Numbered from the stretch's first letter, positions 1-7,335 are shown. The stretch: DNA of 15,617 bases from Acidobacteriaceae bacterium UBA1307 (GCA_002307235.1 DBTV01000052.1:27814-43430), one strand, 5' to 3'. The notes: generated by a model not told the origin, from the sequence alone. Numbers and translations are program-made.

Positions 1-1
1 G

Positions 2-988
2 GCCACCCTGGCCGCCGAGGCCGCCGATCTTGACGTGCTCTGGTCGTTGGCGGGCCCGGTCGAGGGACTCAAGCACCATCGCGGCATCACGCACACCCTT
101 TGGGCCGCGCCGGTAGTGGCGGGGGTGGTCGTGGGCGCCGTCTGGCTCTGGAGGCGCTGGCGCAAGCCCGCAGCCCACGCGCAGGCTATCCGCTGGGGCT
201 GGCTCTACGGCACGGCGTTGATCGCCGCCCTCAGCCATCTTCTGCTCGACTGGACCAACAACTACGGCCTGCGGCCCTTCTTCCCCTTCAACCCGCGCTG
301 GTACGCGGGCAGCTTCGTTTTTATCGGCGAGCCGGTGTTGTGGGCTCTGCTGATTGCGGCGACTGTGCTGCCCGGGCTCTTCGGCCTTGCGGATCAGGAG
401 ATCGGCGCACGTCGCAGGCCCTTTCGTGGGCGCGGTTGGGCGATTTTTGCACTCGCGGGCATGGTCATGCTCTGGTGCTGGCGCTGGTCGGAGCGTGCGC
501 AGGCCCTCGCTGTTCTTCAGAACCAACAACTTACCTCGGAGCCAGCACGCCGTATCGCGCTCGAGCCCTATCCGCTCAATCCCTTTCGCTGGCACGCGAT
601 TCTCGAGACTGCCGACTATTACCAGACGGCCGAGATGAACACCCGCACCGGCGTAATCGAGACAGACGCGACGCGCGATTTACTGTATAAACCGACAGAT
701 ACAGCCGCCGTCGAGGCAGCCAAACGCACCGCGCTCGGCCAGGTCTACCTCGATTGGGGCCGTTGGGCCGTGGTGCGCGATCTGGGGCAGCAGCCGATTC
801 CTGGCCTGGAGCCGCCGACGCTTCTGCCAGGGCGCCGTTGGACGACCGTCAGCTTTACGGATCTGCGCTTTGGCTATTCTTTTCTTGGATCTGGCAATGG
901 TGCGCATCACCCGCTGGCTGGTCAGGTCTACATTGTGGACGGACGCGAAGAGGCGGGGATGGCGCTGAATGGACGCGTGCAAAGATAA
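2..988 (+). CDS. YdjM/DUF457-type metal-dependent inner-membrane hydrolase, 5'-truncated
   Basis: The reading frame is open from base 2, so the gene starts before the window; 328 residues are visible. The GTG at 35 could be mistaken for a start, but the residues before it (ATLAAEAADLD) continue the family pattern. Seen: an acidic ADLD segment, then HHRGITHT, then HLLLDWTNNYG after a hydrophobic segment. These His/Asp clusters are the signature of the YdjM family (PF04307), annotated as predicted membrane-bound metal-dependent hydrolases. About four hydrophobic segments follow the pattern TLWAAPVVAGVVVGAVW, the stretch before HLLLDW, the one around FIGEPVLWALLIAATVL, and WAIFALAGMVMLW. The last ~150 residues form a soluble tail. 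The substrate is unknown in this family. The gene ends in TAA 161 bp before the next gene and no clean terminator follows. Confidence 0.8.
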   Translation, partial: ATLAAEAADLDVLWSLAGPVEGLKHHRGITHTLWAAPVVAGVVVGAVWLWRRWRKPAAHAQAIRWGWLYGTALIAALSHLLLDWTNNYGLRPFFPFNPRWYAGSFVFIGEPVLWALLIAATVLPGLFGLADQEIGARRRPFRGRGWAIFALAGMVMLWCWRWSERAQALAVLQNQQLTSEPARRIALEPYPLNPFRWHAILETADYYQTAEMNTRTGVIETDATRDLLYKPTDTAAVEAAKRTALGQVYLDWGRWAVVRDLGQQPIPGLEPPTLLPGRRWTTVSFTDLRFGYSFLGSGNGAHHPLAGQVYIVDGREEAGMALNGRVQR

Positions 989-1008
989 ATAGTGTTCATA
1001 GCATCAAA

Positions 1009-1040
1009 AAATATTTCACTTTAAGAAAAGTGAAATATTT
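1009..1040. promoter_or_regulatory. AT-rich perfect palindrome, 14-bp arms, 4-nt loop; candidate operator
   Basis: AAATATTTCACTTT (1009-1022) is followed by AAGA and then the exact reverse complement at 1027-1040. The right end touches the TTGACC -35 element at 1039-1044, and the next gene lies downstream on the same strand. No U-tract follows, so it is more likely a protein-binding site or a transcript-end hairpin of the upstream gene than a classic terminator. The binding protein is not identifiable from sequence. Confidence 0.55.
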
Positions 1041-1067
1041 GACCGATCCTCACTGTGCCCCGAGAAT
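1039..1067 (+). promoter_or_regulatory. Putative sigma70-type promoter of the DUF6580-like gene
   Basis: TTGACC (1039-1044; five of six consensus bases), a 17-bp spacer and GAGAAT (1062-1067; four of six). The predicted transcript start near 1074 leaves a leader of about 75 nt before the ATG at 1150. Confidence 0.45.
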
Positions 1068-1080
1068 AGAGAGACAGAGT

Positions 1081-1128
1081 TTGCCGGCCGATGGATGTGT
1101 AGGCCCGCGATGCGGGTCAGGTCGGCAA
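1081..1128 (+). promoter_or_regulatory. Structured 5' leader with nested stems ahead of the DUF6580-like gene
   Basis: TTGCCGGCC (1081-1089) can pair with GGTCGGCAA (1120-1128), with one G-U pair. Inside it CCCGC (1104-1108) pairs with GCGGG (1112-1116) across a GAT loop. The outer stem ends 13 nt before the GAGG ribosome-binding site (1141-1144). A ten-codon upstream frame (ATG 1110 to TGA 1140-1142) overlaps the right half and stops at the ribosome-binding site. I do not recognise it as a known riboswitch class: I looked for cobalamin, fluoride, c-di-GMP and SAM landmarks and found none. Confidence 0.4.
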
Positions 1129-1149
1129 GCCCGAAGATTTGAGGATGCC

Positions 1150-1710
1150 ATGATTGCCTATCTGCTTGTACTGGTTGCCGTGCTCAGCCGTCTGCTGCTT
1201 GTGGCGGGGGGAACGCCGATGCATGTCGGCTGGATGAACTTTACCGCGGTCGGCGGCGTGCTTCTTTACTTTGGCGCGCGGCGCAACTGGCGTGAGATGG
1301 CTATGCCGCTGTTGGTTCTGATGGCGACCGACTACTTTTTGACGACCCGCGTCTACCACTTCAGCTTCGAGTGGCAGGGCTACATCCCGACCTGGATCTG
1401 GTACATCGCTGCGATGGCTCTGGGCCGGATTCTGTTGCATGCGCGGACCAGTGTGTTGCGGATCTCGGCCGGAGCGCTGCTGGGGCCGACCTCATTCTTC
1501 CTCGTTTCAAACTACGCGGTGTGGGCTTCGAGCGGCATGTATCCGAAGACGATGCCGGGGCTGGTTGCGTGCTATGTGGCCGGGCTGCCGTTTTATCGCA
1601 ACGACACAATGTCGACGGCGCTGGTTTCTGCCGCGCTGTTTGGCCTTCCGGTGCTGGTGCGCCGCATGCAGACGGTGTGGCTTGCGCACCATCCTGCGCA
1701 GCAGGCTTAA
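1150..1710 (+). CDS. DUF6580-like small integral membrane protein (186 aa)
   Basis: The start is the ATG at 1150, chosen because GAGG (1141-1144) sits five bases upstream; the ATG at 1145 is out of frame. The protein has five or six hydrophobic segments: MIAYLLVLVAVLSRLLLVAG, the FTAVGGVLLYFGA stretch, MAMPLLVLMATDYFLT, WIWYIAAMALGRILL, ISAGALLGPTSFFLVSNYAVW and TALVSAALFGLPVLV. The pattern L-SR-L near the N-terminus, NFTAVGG, and SNYAVW-SSGMYPKT followed by C-AGLPFYRND is what I associate with DUF6580 membrane proteins. They resemble ECF-type substrate-binding membrane subunits in size and layout, but that is a resemblance, not evidence of transport. Function is unknown. It stands alone between its own promoter and a terminator, suggesting a monocistronic and possibly regulated gene. 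Confidence 0.75.
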   Translation: MIAYLLVLVAVLSRLLLVAGGTPMHVGWMNFTAVGGVLLYFGARRNWREMAMPLLVLMATDYFLTTRVYHFSFEWQGYIPTWIWYIAAMALGRILLHARTSVLRISAGALLGPTSFFLVSNYAVWASSGMYPKTMPGLVACYVAGLPFYRNDTMSTALVSAALFGLPVLVRRMQTVWLAHHPAQQA

Positions 1711-1755
1711 CGTGGCGAGGTTTGTTGTGTAGCTCGCAACGGCGGAACGATGAGA

Positions 1756-1788
1756 GGGGCATGGACATACGTCCAGCCCCTTTTTCTT
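1756..1788 (+). terminator. Rho-independent terminator after the DUF6580-like gene
   Basis: GGGGC, a single bulged A, TGGAC, loop ATAC, GTCCA and GCCCC form a 10-bp stem followed directly by TTTTTCTT. It lies 45 bp after the stop codon at 1710. Confidence 0.85.
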
Positions 1789-2033
1789 GCGCAAAAAAGA
1801 GTTATAAACTTTCTCCCGTCGCTCTGCGCCGAAGCCGGTATGTCTGAGTGGTTTATTTCTCAGGAAAGGCAGCTTCACACAAAGCAGGCAAGAGAAATTT
1901 TGTTGGACAACGGCATCCGGCATCTTGCGCACGATGCAATATTTCTTGAGAAGAAAACGGACGATCAAAGTTTGCATGCGTGCGAAGGTTTGATGCGCGC
2001 AGGTGATTTTTTCTGGTTTATCGAAAAACACTG

Positions 2034-2042
2034 TGCTATGGT
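2034..2042 (+). promoter_or_regulatory. Extended -10 promoter element of membrane paralog A
   Basis: TGC-TATGGT, an extended -10, lies within CTGTGCTATGGTGGCGCT (2031-2048). Only a poor -35 (TGGTTT, 2014-2019, 17-bp spacer) is visible. The same block in near-identical form lies upstream of paralog B (8529-8546, minus strand) at almost the same distance from the start codon: 52 bp here and 48 bp there. That recurrence is the main support. Confidence 0.5.
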
Positions 2043-2094
2043 GGCGCTATTCCAATCAACCTAATCCGGAATCCACGAAAGAGAGGATCTGCGG

Positions 2095-3270
2095 GTGCGT
2101 ATTGTGGAAATACTTTCAAATCGTTTTTTGTTCTATAGAGTGGCCTCGTTTGCGTTCTTTTTTCTGGTTGCTGCCGCCGCGTTTAATGGATATTACGATA
2201 AAGTCGGTTTTGCAGATTATGCCAAGGTCACTTCTGCGAGTAATAGTCCTTTGACGTTGCACGGGAGATTTACGCTGGAGTCGAGCCTGGACGGCACGGC
2301 TGATCGGCCTTATGTGCTTCGCCGATTGGTTCCGGGGATTGCCAATCTATTGAACCAAATTGTTCCGGCGCGCTGGGTCGACAAATTTTATAATGCCAGA
2401 AACAATGATGGAACTTATCTGCATGACAAGTTTTCTAAGTCGGATGTAGAACGGGATCGTAACTATTTTTTGCGCTATTGGGTCGTGTTTGGATTGGAAG
2501 TCTTGTCTTATTTTTTAACAGCAATTGCGTGTTACAAGTTTTGTGTGATCGCCGGATTTTCAAAACCCTCTTCCGCCTTGACCACAATGGCCTTTATGCT
2601 GACGATTCCATATTTTATGGAAAATGGAGGAGGAACGTACGACAGCCCTGAGATGCTTTTCTTCTTTTTGTCGGCGGCTCTGGCCATACAGGGGCGCTGG
2701 CTTTGGTTGATTCCATTGGCGGCGATAGCGACCATCAACAAGGAAAGTTACTTATTGTTTCTGCCTGTTCTCTATCCGTTATTACGGCAGAACTTCAAGG
2801 CAAACCAGACGCTCTATCGCCTGGGCGTGATTGCTGTTCCCAGCGTGTTTGTGAATCTGTATCTGCATTGGGCCTACCGGCTGAATCCTGGTGGAAATGT
2901 AGAGGTGCATCTCTATCAGCAGTTGCTGGATGTCAAGGACGTGGTGCTGATGTCGCATCCTCACATGACCTATGGAATTCTACAGCCGAGGACGGAAAAT
3001 ATTTTCTCGGTACTGTTCCTGCTGTGGGCAATTCGTGTGGCCTGGCCGTCGATTCCGAAAATGTACCGCCAACATTTCTGGATTGCCTTCGGAATTAATG
3101 CCCCTCTGTTTCTTGTCTTGGGAGGAATTGCGGAGATTCGCGCATTGAGCATGCTCTATGTCAGCTTTGTCATTCTTCTGGCGATGCTCTTTGAGCGGTG
3201 GGTGCGGGATGCGCGGGAAGCATTGCTTCCAGCAACGCACAATGAGGAGGAGCGTTGCCTCGTTTCCTGA
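2095..3270 (+). CDS. Polytopic membrane protein of unknown function, paralog A (391 aa)
   Basis: The start is GTG at 2095, with GAGAGGA upstream; the start matches the N-terminus of its paralog at 7263-8486. The protein has about eight or nine hydrophobic segments, beginning at residues 13-30. Landmarks conserved with paralog B are: RPYVLRRLVP (71-80), ARNNDG-YLH-KFS (101-114), VERDR-YF-RYW (118-129), YD-PE (182-186), NKESY-LF-PVLYPLLRQ (215-232), LNPGGN (263-268), SHP--TYGILQP-TEN (287-302), RQHFWIA (325-331) and EIR-LSMLY (347-355). A conserved acidic/Asn-Lys-Glu motif between membrane helices recalls GT-C-type or polysaccharide-related membrane enzymes, but I cannot place it in a named family. 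The region is clearly AT-richer than the window average, unlike paralog B, which suggests recent acquisition. Confidence 0.75.
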   Translation: MRIVEILSNRFLFYRVASFAFFFLVAAAAFNGYYDKVGFADYAKVTSASNSPLTLHGRFTLESSLDGTADRPYVLRRLVPGIANLLNQIVPARWVDKFYNARNNDGTYLHDKFSKSDVERDRNYFLRYWVVFGLEVLSYFLTAIACYKFCVIAGFSKPSSALTTMAFMLTIPYFMENGGGTYDSPEMLFFFLSAALAIQGRWLWLIPLAAIATINKESYLLFLPVLYPLLRQNFKANQTLYRLGVIAVPSVFVNLYLHWAYRLNPGGNVEVHLYQQLLDVKDVVLMSHPHMTYGILQPRTENIFSVLFLLWAIRVAWPSIPKMYRQHFWIAFGINAPLFLVLGGIAEIRALSMLYVSFVILLAMLFERWVRDAREALLPATHNEEERCLVS

Positions 3271-3367
3271 CAGTGAAGCCATGCCTGCATATCGCGCGTG
3301 CCAACCAGGGCGATCGCTAAGAAAAAGTCGACGGCGCGCGGCGAAACGGGCATGTGCGTGCGGTCAG

Positions 3368-3396
3368 TGCCAATCCTTTTGCGTGCTTGCTACACT
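3368..3396 (+). promoter_or_regulatory. Possible extended -10 promoter of the GH28 gene
   Basis: TGC-TACACT (3388-3396) with a weak -35 TGCCAA (3368-3373) at 17-bp spacing. The predicted start near 3403 leaves a leader of about 60 nt before the chosen ATG at 3462. Confidence 0.35.
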
Positions 3397-3461
3397 GTGG
3401 ATTCTGCTACGGGAAATCGTGGTGGAAGCTGCGGCCGCAGGCGCGGCCGAAAGGATGCGCA

Positions 3462-5126
3462 ATGTTCGAAAAGATGCAGCGTCGTGATCTGTTGCGGCTT
3501 TCGCCGCTGGCCTTGGCCGCAACCGTGGGACATGTTTCGGTGGCCGAAGCGCAACCCGAAACACATGCTACGAGCGCGGTATACAACGTGCACGATTTTG
3601 GTGCGAAGGGCGATGGCAAGACCGTGGACACGCCCGCAGTGAACAAGGCCATTGCCGCCGTTGCCGCCGCGGGAGGCGGAACGCTGGTTTTTCCGGCAGG
3701 AACCTATCTTTGCTTTACGATTCATCTGCTCTCGTATGTGGATTTGTATCTTTCGCGCGGCTGCACGATTCAGGCTGCCGATTCGCCGAAGATGGGCGAT
3801 GCGACTGGCTACAACGGCGGCATGTACGATGCTGCCGAGCCGAACGAGCCCTGGACGCCCTATCAGGATTTCGGGCATAATCACTGGCGCAATTCGCTCT
3901 TCTATGCTGAAAAACAGCATGACTTTTCCATTCTTGGTCCGGGCCTGATCTTTGGCAAAGGGCTTTCGCACGGCATTGACCATGAGGTGCGCGGCGGTTA
4001 TTCGGTGTATCGTGCCGAGCAGGCGGGCGTGGGCAACAAGGCCCTCGCCTTCAAGAACTGCCGCAATGTACTGCTGCGCGATTTTTCGATTTTGAAGGGC
4101 GGTCACTTCGCACTGCTCGCCACCGGCGTCGACAATCTGACCATCGATAACCTGATCGTTGATACGGATCGTGACGGCTTCGACATTGATTGCTGTCGCA
4201 ATGTGCGTGTCTCAAATTGCACCGTCAATGCGCCGTGGGATGACGGCATCTGCCCCAAGTCGAGTTATGCACTTGGTTACCAGAGACCGACGGAAAATGT
4301 AACCATTGCGAATAACTTTGTCACCGGTGGTTATGAGTTAGGCAGCGTGGTTTCGGGCGCGTGGAAGCGGTTTGCCGATGACGCTCCGGTGCCGCGCCAG
4401 GGACGCATCAAATGCGGCACGGAATCGAATGGCGGATTCCGTAACATTACGATTACTGGAAATGTGATCGAGTTATCGAAGGGGATTTCTCTCGAAACCT
4501 CGGATGGCGCACTGCTCGAGGATATTGCGATCACGGCAAACACCCTGCGCGAGACCATCGATGCGCCGCTGTTTCTGCGCCTGAACCGTCGCAATCGCGG
4601 GCCCAAGGAGACGATGCGTCCGGGCACGTTGCGCCGCGTCGTGATCTCCGACATTGTAAGTCACAACGCGGCGGCGTCGACGGCGTCGATCTTTTCCGGT
4701 GTTCCGGGAAATGTGATTGAGGATGTGAAGTTATCGAATTGTTACTTCGGCCATGAGGGTTTGCCGAAAAGAATGCGCGTGCGTTGGGGCACAACCTTTG
4801 AGCCGATGCCGGATTGGCGCGGGGTGCATGTGCCGGAGTTAGAAAGTGACTATCCCGAGCTTTTGCGCTTTGGCCCGACGCCCTGCCATGGCTTCTTCGT
4901 GCGGCATCTGCGCAACCTGGAGATGGCGCATGTCGAGATTGCGCCCGAGGCAGAGGATCCGCGTCCTGCCTTTTGGCTCGAGGACGTGCATCGTGCCGAC
5001 TTTTTTGCCATCACGGCGCCGCGCCAGAATAACTTTTCTCTGCACAGCGTCTCTGATTTTCGTCTGGGTTGGTCACGCGCCGCCAAGGACGCGGAGATTG
5101 CGCAGGCCGACGAGCAGGTTCTTTAG
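3462..5126 (+). CDS. Glycoside hydrolase family 28 (polygalacturonase-type), Tat-exported (554 aa)
   Basis: The start is ATG 3462, with AAAGGA (3450-3455) ahead; an upstream ATG at 3354 would bury the signal peptide. Residues 1-30 form a twin-arginine signal: QRRDLLRL then a hydrophobic LALAATVGHVSVA and a cleavage-like AEA-Q, so the enzyme is probably exported folded. Residues from about 43 (VHDFGAKGDGKTVDT) are the typical GH28 N-terminus, followed by GGGTLVFPAGTYL and many short beta-helix turns. The active-site region is recognisable: DTDRDGFDID (about 234-243), WDDG (about 259-262) and RIKCGTES (about 315-322), matching the Asp, Asp-Asp and RIK motifs of GH28. The usual Gly-His-Gly motif is replaced by GGYELGSVVSG. 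The family hydrolyses galacturonan or rhamnogalacturonan; the exact substrate cannot be told. It converges with the LysR gene, five bases apart. Confidence 0.85.
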   Translation: MFEKMQRRDLLRLSPLALAATVGHVSVAEAQPETHATSAVYNVHDFGAKGDGKTVDTPAVNKAIAAVAAAGGGTLVFPAGTYLCFTIHLLSYVDLYLSRGCTIQAADSPKMGDATGYNGGMYDAAEPNEPWTPYQDFGHNHWRNSLFYAEKQHDFSILGPGLIFGKGLSHGIDHEVRGGYSVYRAEQAGVGNKALAFKNCRNVLLRDFSILKGGHFALLATGVDNLTIDNLIVDTDRDGFDIDCCRNVRVSNCTVNAPWDDGICPKSSYALGYQRPTENVTIANNFVTGGYELGSVVSGAWKRFADDAPVPRQGRIKCGTESNGGFRNITITGNVIELSKGISLETSDGALLEDIAITANTLRETIDAPLFLRLNRRNRGPKETMRPGTLRRVVISDIVSHNAAASTASIFSGVPGNVIEDVKLSNCYFGHEGLPKRMRVRWGTTFEPMPDWRGVHVPELESDYPELLRFGPTPCHGFFVRHLRNLEMAHVEIAPEAEDPRPAFWLEDVHRADFFAITAPRQNNFSLHSVSDFRLGWSRAAKDAEIAQADEQVL

Positions 5127-5131
5127 AGTCT

Positions 5132-6022
5132 CTACTCCGGCACGAGCTCGCGCAGAATCTCAAGAAAATGATCGAGCAAGGGGGATGCGTGCGAGGGCAT
5201 CCAGACGGCGATGGTTTCGACAATCTCCGTCTGCCCCGCCAGTGGCCGGTAGACCACGCCGGTGCGGCGCAGATTCGAGATGGAGGCAGGCACAAGCGTC
5301 ACGCCGAGTCCGGCGGCGATCAGCGAGATCATCGTCGGAATTTCGGTGGCGACCTGGTGCGTTTCCGGCATGAATCCGGCCAGGCGGCAGATGTCGATCA
5401 CCTGCTCGTAGAAGCCGAGGCCAAGGCCCGAGGGCAACAGAACCCACGGGTCGGCGGCGAGCTGGGCCAGCGGCACGGCGGGCAGGCTCGCCAGGGGGTG
5501 CGCGGCGGGCAGCGCCAGCAGCAGTGGTTCGGTGTGTACGGTCAGCGTCTCCAACGCGGTGTCGTGAATCGGTGGACGCACGAAGCCCACCTGAATTTCG
5601 CCACTGCGCAGGGCGCGAAGCTGCTGCGGCGTGGTGACCTCGCGCAGGGAGATGTCGATGCCAGGATAGCGCTCGCTGAGCTTGAGCACGACCGTCGAAA
5701 TCGTGTCCTCATACGCAGCCGAGTTGATCATGCCGATGGTCAACTGTCCGCTGCGACCCTCGCCGGCCAGCCGCGCGGCGCGTTCGGCCCGCTCGGCGGC
5801 AGCCAGCGTTCGCCGCGCCTCTTCAAGAAAGGCGATGCCGGCCGCGGTCAGCTCCACGCGGCGATTATTGCGACGCAAAAGCAGCGTGCCGAGCTCGTGC
5901 TCCAGCTTTTGAATCTGCTGGCTGAAGGGGGGCTGGGCAATGCCGAGTCGCGCAGCGGCCCGGCCAAAGTGCAGCGTTTCGGCGAGCGTGACGAAGTAGC
6001 GATACAGACGCAGTTCGACCAT
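5132..6022 (-). CDS. LysR-family transcriptional regulator, YnfL-like (296 aa)
   Basis: Residues 1-60 are a LysR winged helix-turn-helix: LRYFV-LAETLHFGRAAARLGIAQPPFSQQIQKLEHELG, then LL-R-NRRVELTAAG. The rest is a periplasmic-binding-protein-like co-inducer domain (QLTIGMI around 93-99; PWVLLPSGLGLGFYEQ; ISLIAAGLGVTLVPAS). The length of 296 aa is normal for the family. It resembles E. coli YnfL (recalled sequence), including HFGRAAARL-I-QPP-SQQIQ-LE. It is transcribed divergently from an MFS exporter, with 62 bp between start codons, the classic layout for a LysR protein controlling the adjacent gene and itself. No ribosome-binding site precedes the ATG, and a possible -10 lies so close that the transcript could be leaderless. 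The effector is unknown. Confidence 0.9.
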   Translation of the reverse strand: MVELRLYRYFVTLAETLHFGRAAARLGIAQPPFSQQIQKLEHELGTLLLRRNNRRVELTAAGIAFLEEARRTLAAAERAERAARLAGEGRSGQLTIGMINSAAYEDTISTVVLKLSERYPGIDISLREVTTPQQLRALRSGEIQVGFVRPPIHDTALETLTVHTEPLLLALPAAHPLASLPAVPLAQLAADPWVLLPSGLGLGFYEQVIDICRLAGFMPETHQVATEIPTMISLIAAGLGVTLVPASISNLRRTGVVYRPLAGQTEIVETIAVWMPSHASPLLDHFLEILRELVPE

Positions 6023-6028
6023 ATCTAA

Positions 6029-6058
6029 AATGTATCAAACCATCATGGTTCATATATT
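6029..6058. promoter_or_regulatory. Divergent LysR/MFS control region with palindrome AACCATCATGGTT
   Basis: A perfect 6+1+6 palindrome (6038-6050) lies midway between the two start codons. A possible -10 for the exporter is TATATT (6053-6058). On the minus strand TGA-TACATT (6037 to 6029) is an extended -10 for the regulator. The -35 regions are weak on both sides, as is common where a LysR protein activates. The palindrome is a plausible regulator site, but it is not a textbook T-N11-A. Confidence 0.45.
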
Positions 6059-6084
6059 TTACAGATCATTGCAAAAGGAACATC

Positions 6085-7335
6085 ATGAAATCCATGGCTA
6101 CGTGGGGAAGTTCCTTTGCTGCATCCTCGACGCTGGATGCTTCAAGTCGGCAGACCGCTGCGGTGGTGCTGGCTGGTTTCTGCGCCTTTCTGGATTTGTA
6201 CGCACCGCAACCGATGTTGCCCGAGCTGGCGCGCACCTTTGGCCGCACTCCGGGCCAGATCAGCCAGCTGATTAGCATCTCGACGGTGGCCGTGGCGTTG
6301 GCAGCTCCCTTCATTGGCCTGCTGGGTGACCGCTGGGGGCGCAAGCGCGTCATTGCGGCCTCGGCATTGCTTTTGGCCGCGCCGACCCTGTTGGCGGCCA
6401 CGGCGACCAGCTTTGGGCAGTTGATGGTCTGGCGGTTCTTCGTCGGCCTGTTCACGCCGGGCGTCTTCGCGTTGACGGTGACCTACATCAACGAGGAGTG
6501 GGCTGCGGGTGGCGCTGGCCGCACCATGGGCGCCTACGTGAGCGGCACGGTTTCAGGCGGCTTTGTGGGCAGAATGCTGGCGGCCTTTGTCGCCGGCCAT
6601 GGCGACTGGCGGATGGCCTTTGTGGCTCTGGGCATTCTGAATGCGATTGGTGGCGTGGCGATCTGGCGGTGGATGCCGGTCGAGCAGCATGCGACGCGGG
6701 CCACGCGCGGGCTGGGGCGGACCATGCTCGGGCACCTGAAAAACTCTCGGTTGCTGGCCACCTATGCCGCCGGTTTCTGCGTTCTTTTCTCGCTGCTGGG
6801 CGTTTTCACCTACGTAAATTTTTTGCTGGCGGCTTCCCCTTTTCACATGAATTCAGTGGAGTTGGGCCGCGTTTTTGTGGTCTATCTGGCGGGCGCGGCG
6901 GCGATGCCGCTCTTTGGCCGTGTGATTGACCGGCTGGGGCAGCGGCGCTCGTTTGCCGTGGGGATGGGGGTGGCCTTTGTCGGCGTGCTGCTGACGCTGA
7001 TTCCTTCGGTCCCCGCCGTTTTGCTGGGACTGGCGCTGTTCTGCATGGGCATCTTCGCGGGCCAGTCGGCGGCCAGTTCTTACATCGGCCGCGCGGCGAC
7101 CGGCGCCAAGGCCGCGGCGGTGGGGCTCTATGTGACGGCCTATTACATTGGCGGCAGCTTCGGCGCGGCGGTTCCCGGCGTCTTCTGGAGCCGTTATGGA
7201 TGGACCGGTTGCGTGGCCCTGATCGCGCTGATTGAGCTGGCGACGGCGGCTCTTGCCCTGCGCTACTGGCGTGGCGAAGAAAAGCCAGCCGAGCCGAGCG
7301 AGGGCATGCTTGAGAGCGCGGGTGGCGAGGCGTAG
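6085..7335 (+). CDS. MFS exporter, YnfM/AraJ-like (416 aa)
   Basis: The start is ATG 6085, with AAAAGGAA a few bases upstream. Twelve hydrophobic segments are expected from the pattern. The MFS motif A is seen as GDRWGRKR (residues 81-88) between helices 2 and 3. YAPQPMLPELARTFG (39-53) and LISISTVAVAL resemble the E. coli YnfM N-terminus, and near the C-terminus SAASSYIGRAATGAKAAAVGLY and YYIGGSFGAAVPGVFW correspond to the YnfM segment with SVASSWIG and YYLGSS. MFS members of this type are proton-driven exporters of drugs or small metabolites; the substrate is unknown. The gene is divergent from the LysR regulator, as in E. coli ynfL/ynfM. Its last 73 bp overlap the 3' end of the minus-strand paralog B gene. 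Confidence 0.9.
   Translation: MKSMATWGSSFAASSTLDASSRQTAAVVLAGFCAFLDLYAPQPMLPELARTFGRTPGQISQLISISTVAVALAAPFIGLLGDRWGRKRVIAASALLLAAPTLLAATATSFGQLMVWRFFVGLFTPGVFALTVTYINEEWAAGGAGRTMGAYVSGTVSGGFVGRMLAAFVAGHGDWRMAFVALGILNAIGGVAIWRWMPVEQHATRATRGLGRTMLGHLKNSRLLATYAAGFCVLFSLLGVFTYVNFLLAASPFHMNSVELGRVFVVYLAGAAAMPLFGRVIDRLGQRRSFAVGMGVAFVGVLLTLIPSVPAVLLGLALFCMGIFAGQSAASSYIGRAATGAKAAAVGLYVTAYYIGGSFGAAVPGVFWSRYGWTGCVALIALIELATAALALRYWRGEEKPAEPSEGMLESAGGEA

Larger units (their letters stand above)
1711..2094. other. 384-bp gene-free stretch, AT-rich in its right part
   Basis: Contains the terminator at 1756-1788 and a likely promoter at 2034-2042. Between them I see no convincing gene. An open frame from ATG 1840 (74 codons) has no ribosome-binding site and no recognisable pattern. 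The base composition from about 1790 onwards is visibly richer in A and T than the genes on either side of the 1790-3270 region. Confidence 0.6.

Noticed and set aside
1041..1149. Cobalamin, fluoride or c-di-GMP riboswitch in the leader of the DUF6580-like gene.
   Set aside because: I looked for the conserved core sequences and did not find them; only generic stems are present.
1750..2064. A possible 104-codon gene in the gene-free stretch.
   Set aside because: It runs through the intrinsic terminator at 1756-1788, has no ribosome-binding site at its start, and its shorter form from 1840 also lacks one and matches nothing I know.
5069..6028. A plus-strand open frame opposite the LysR gene.
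   Set aside because: Gly/Arg/Gln-rich shadow of the LysR gene, which has a clear helix-turn-helix and effector domain.
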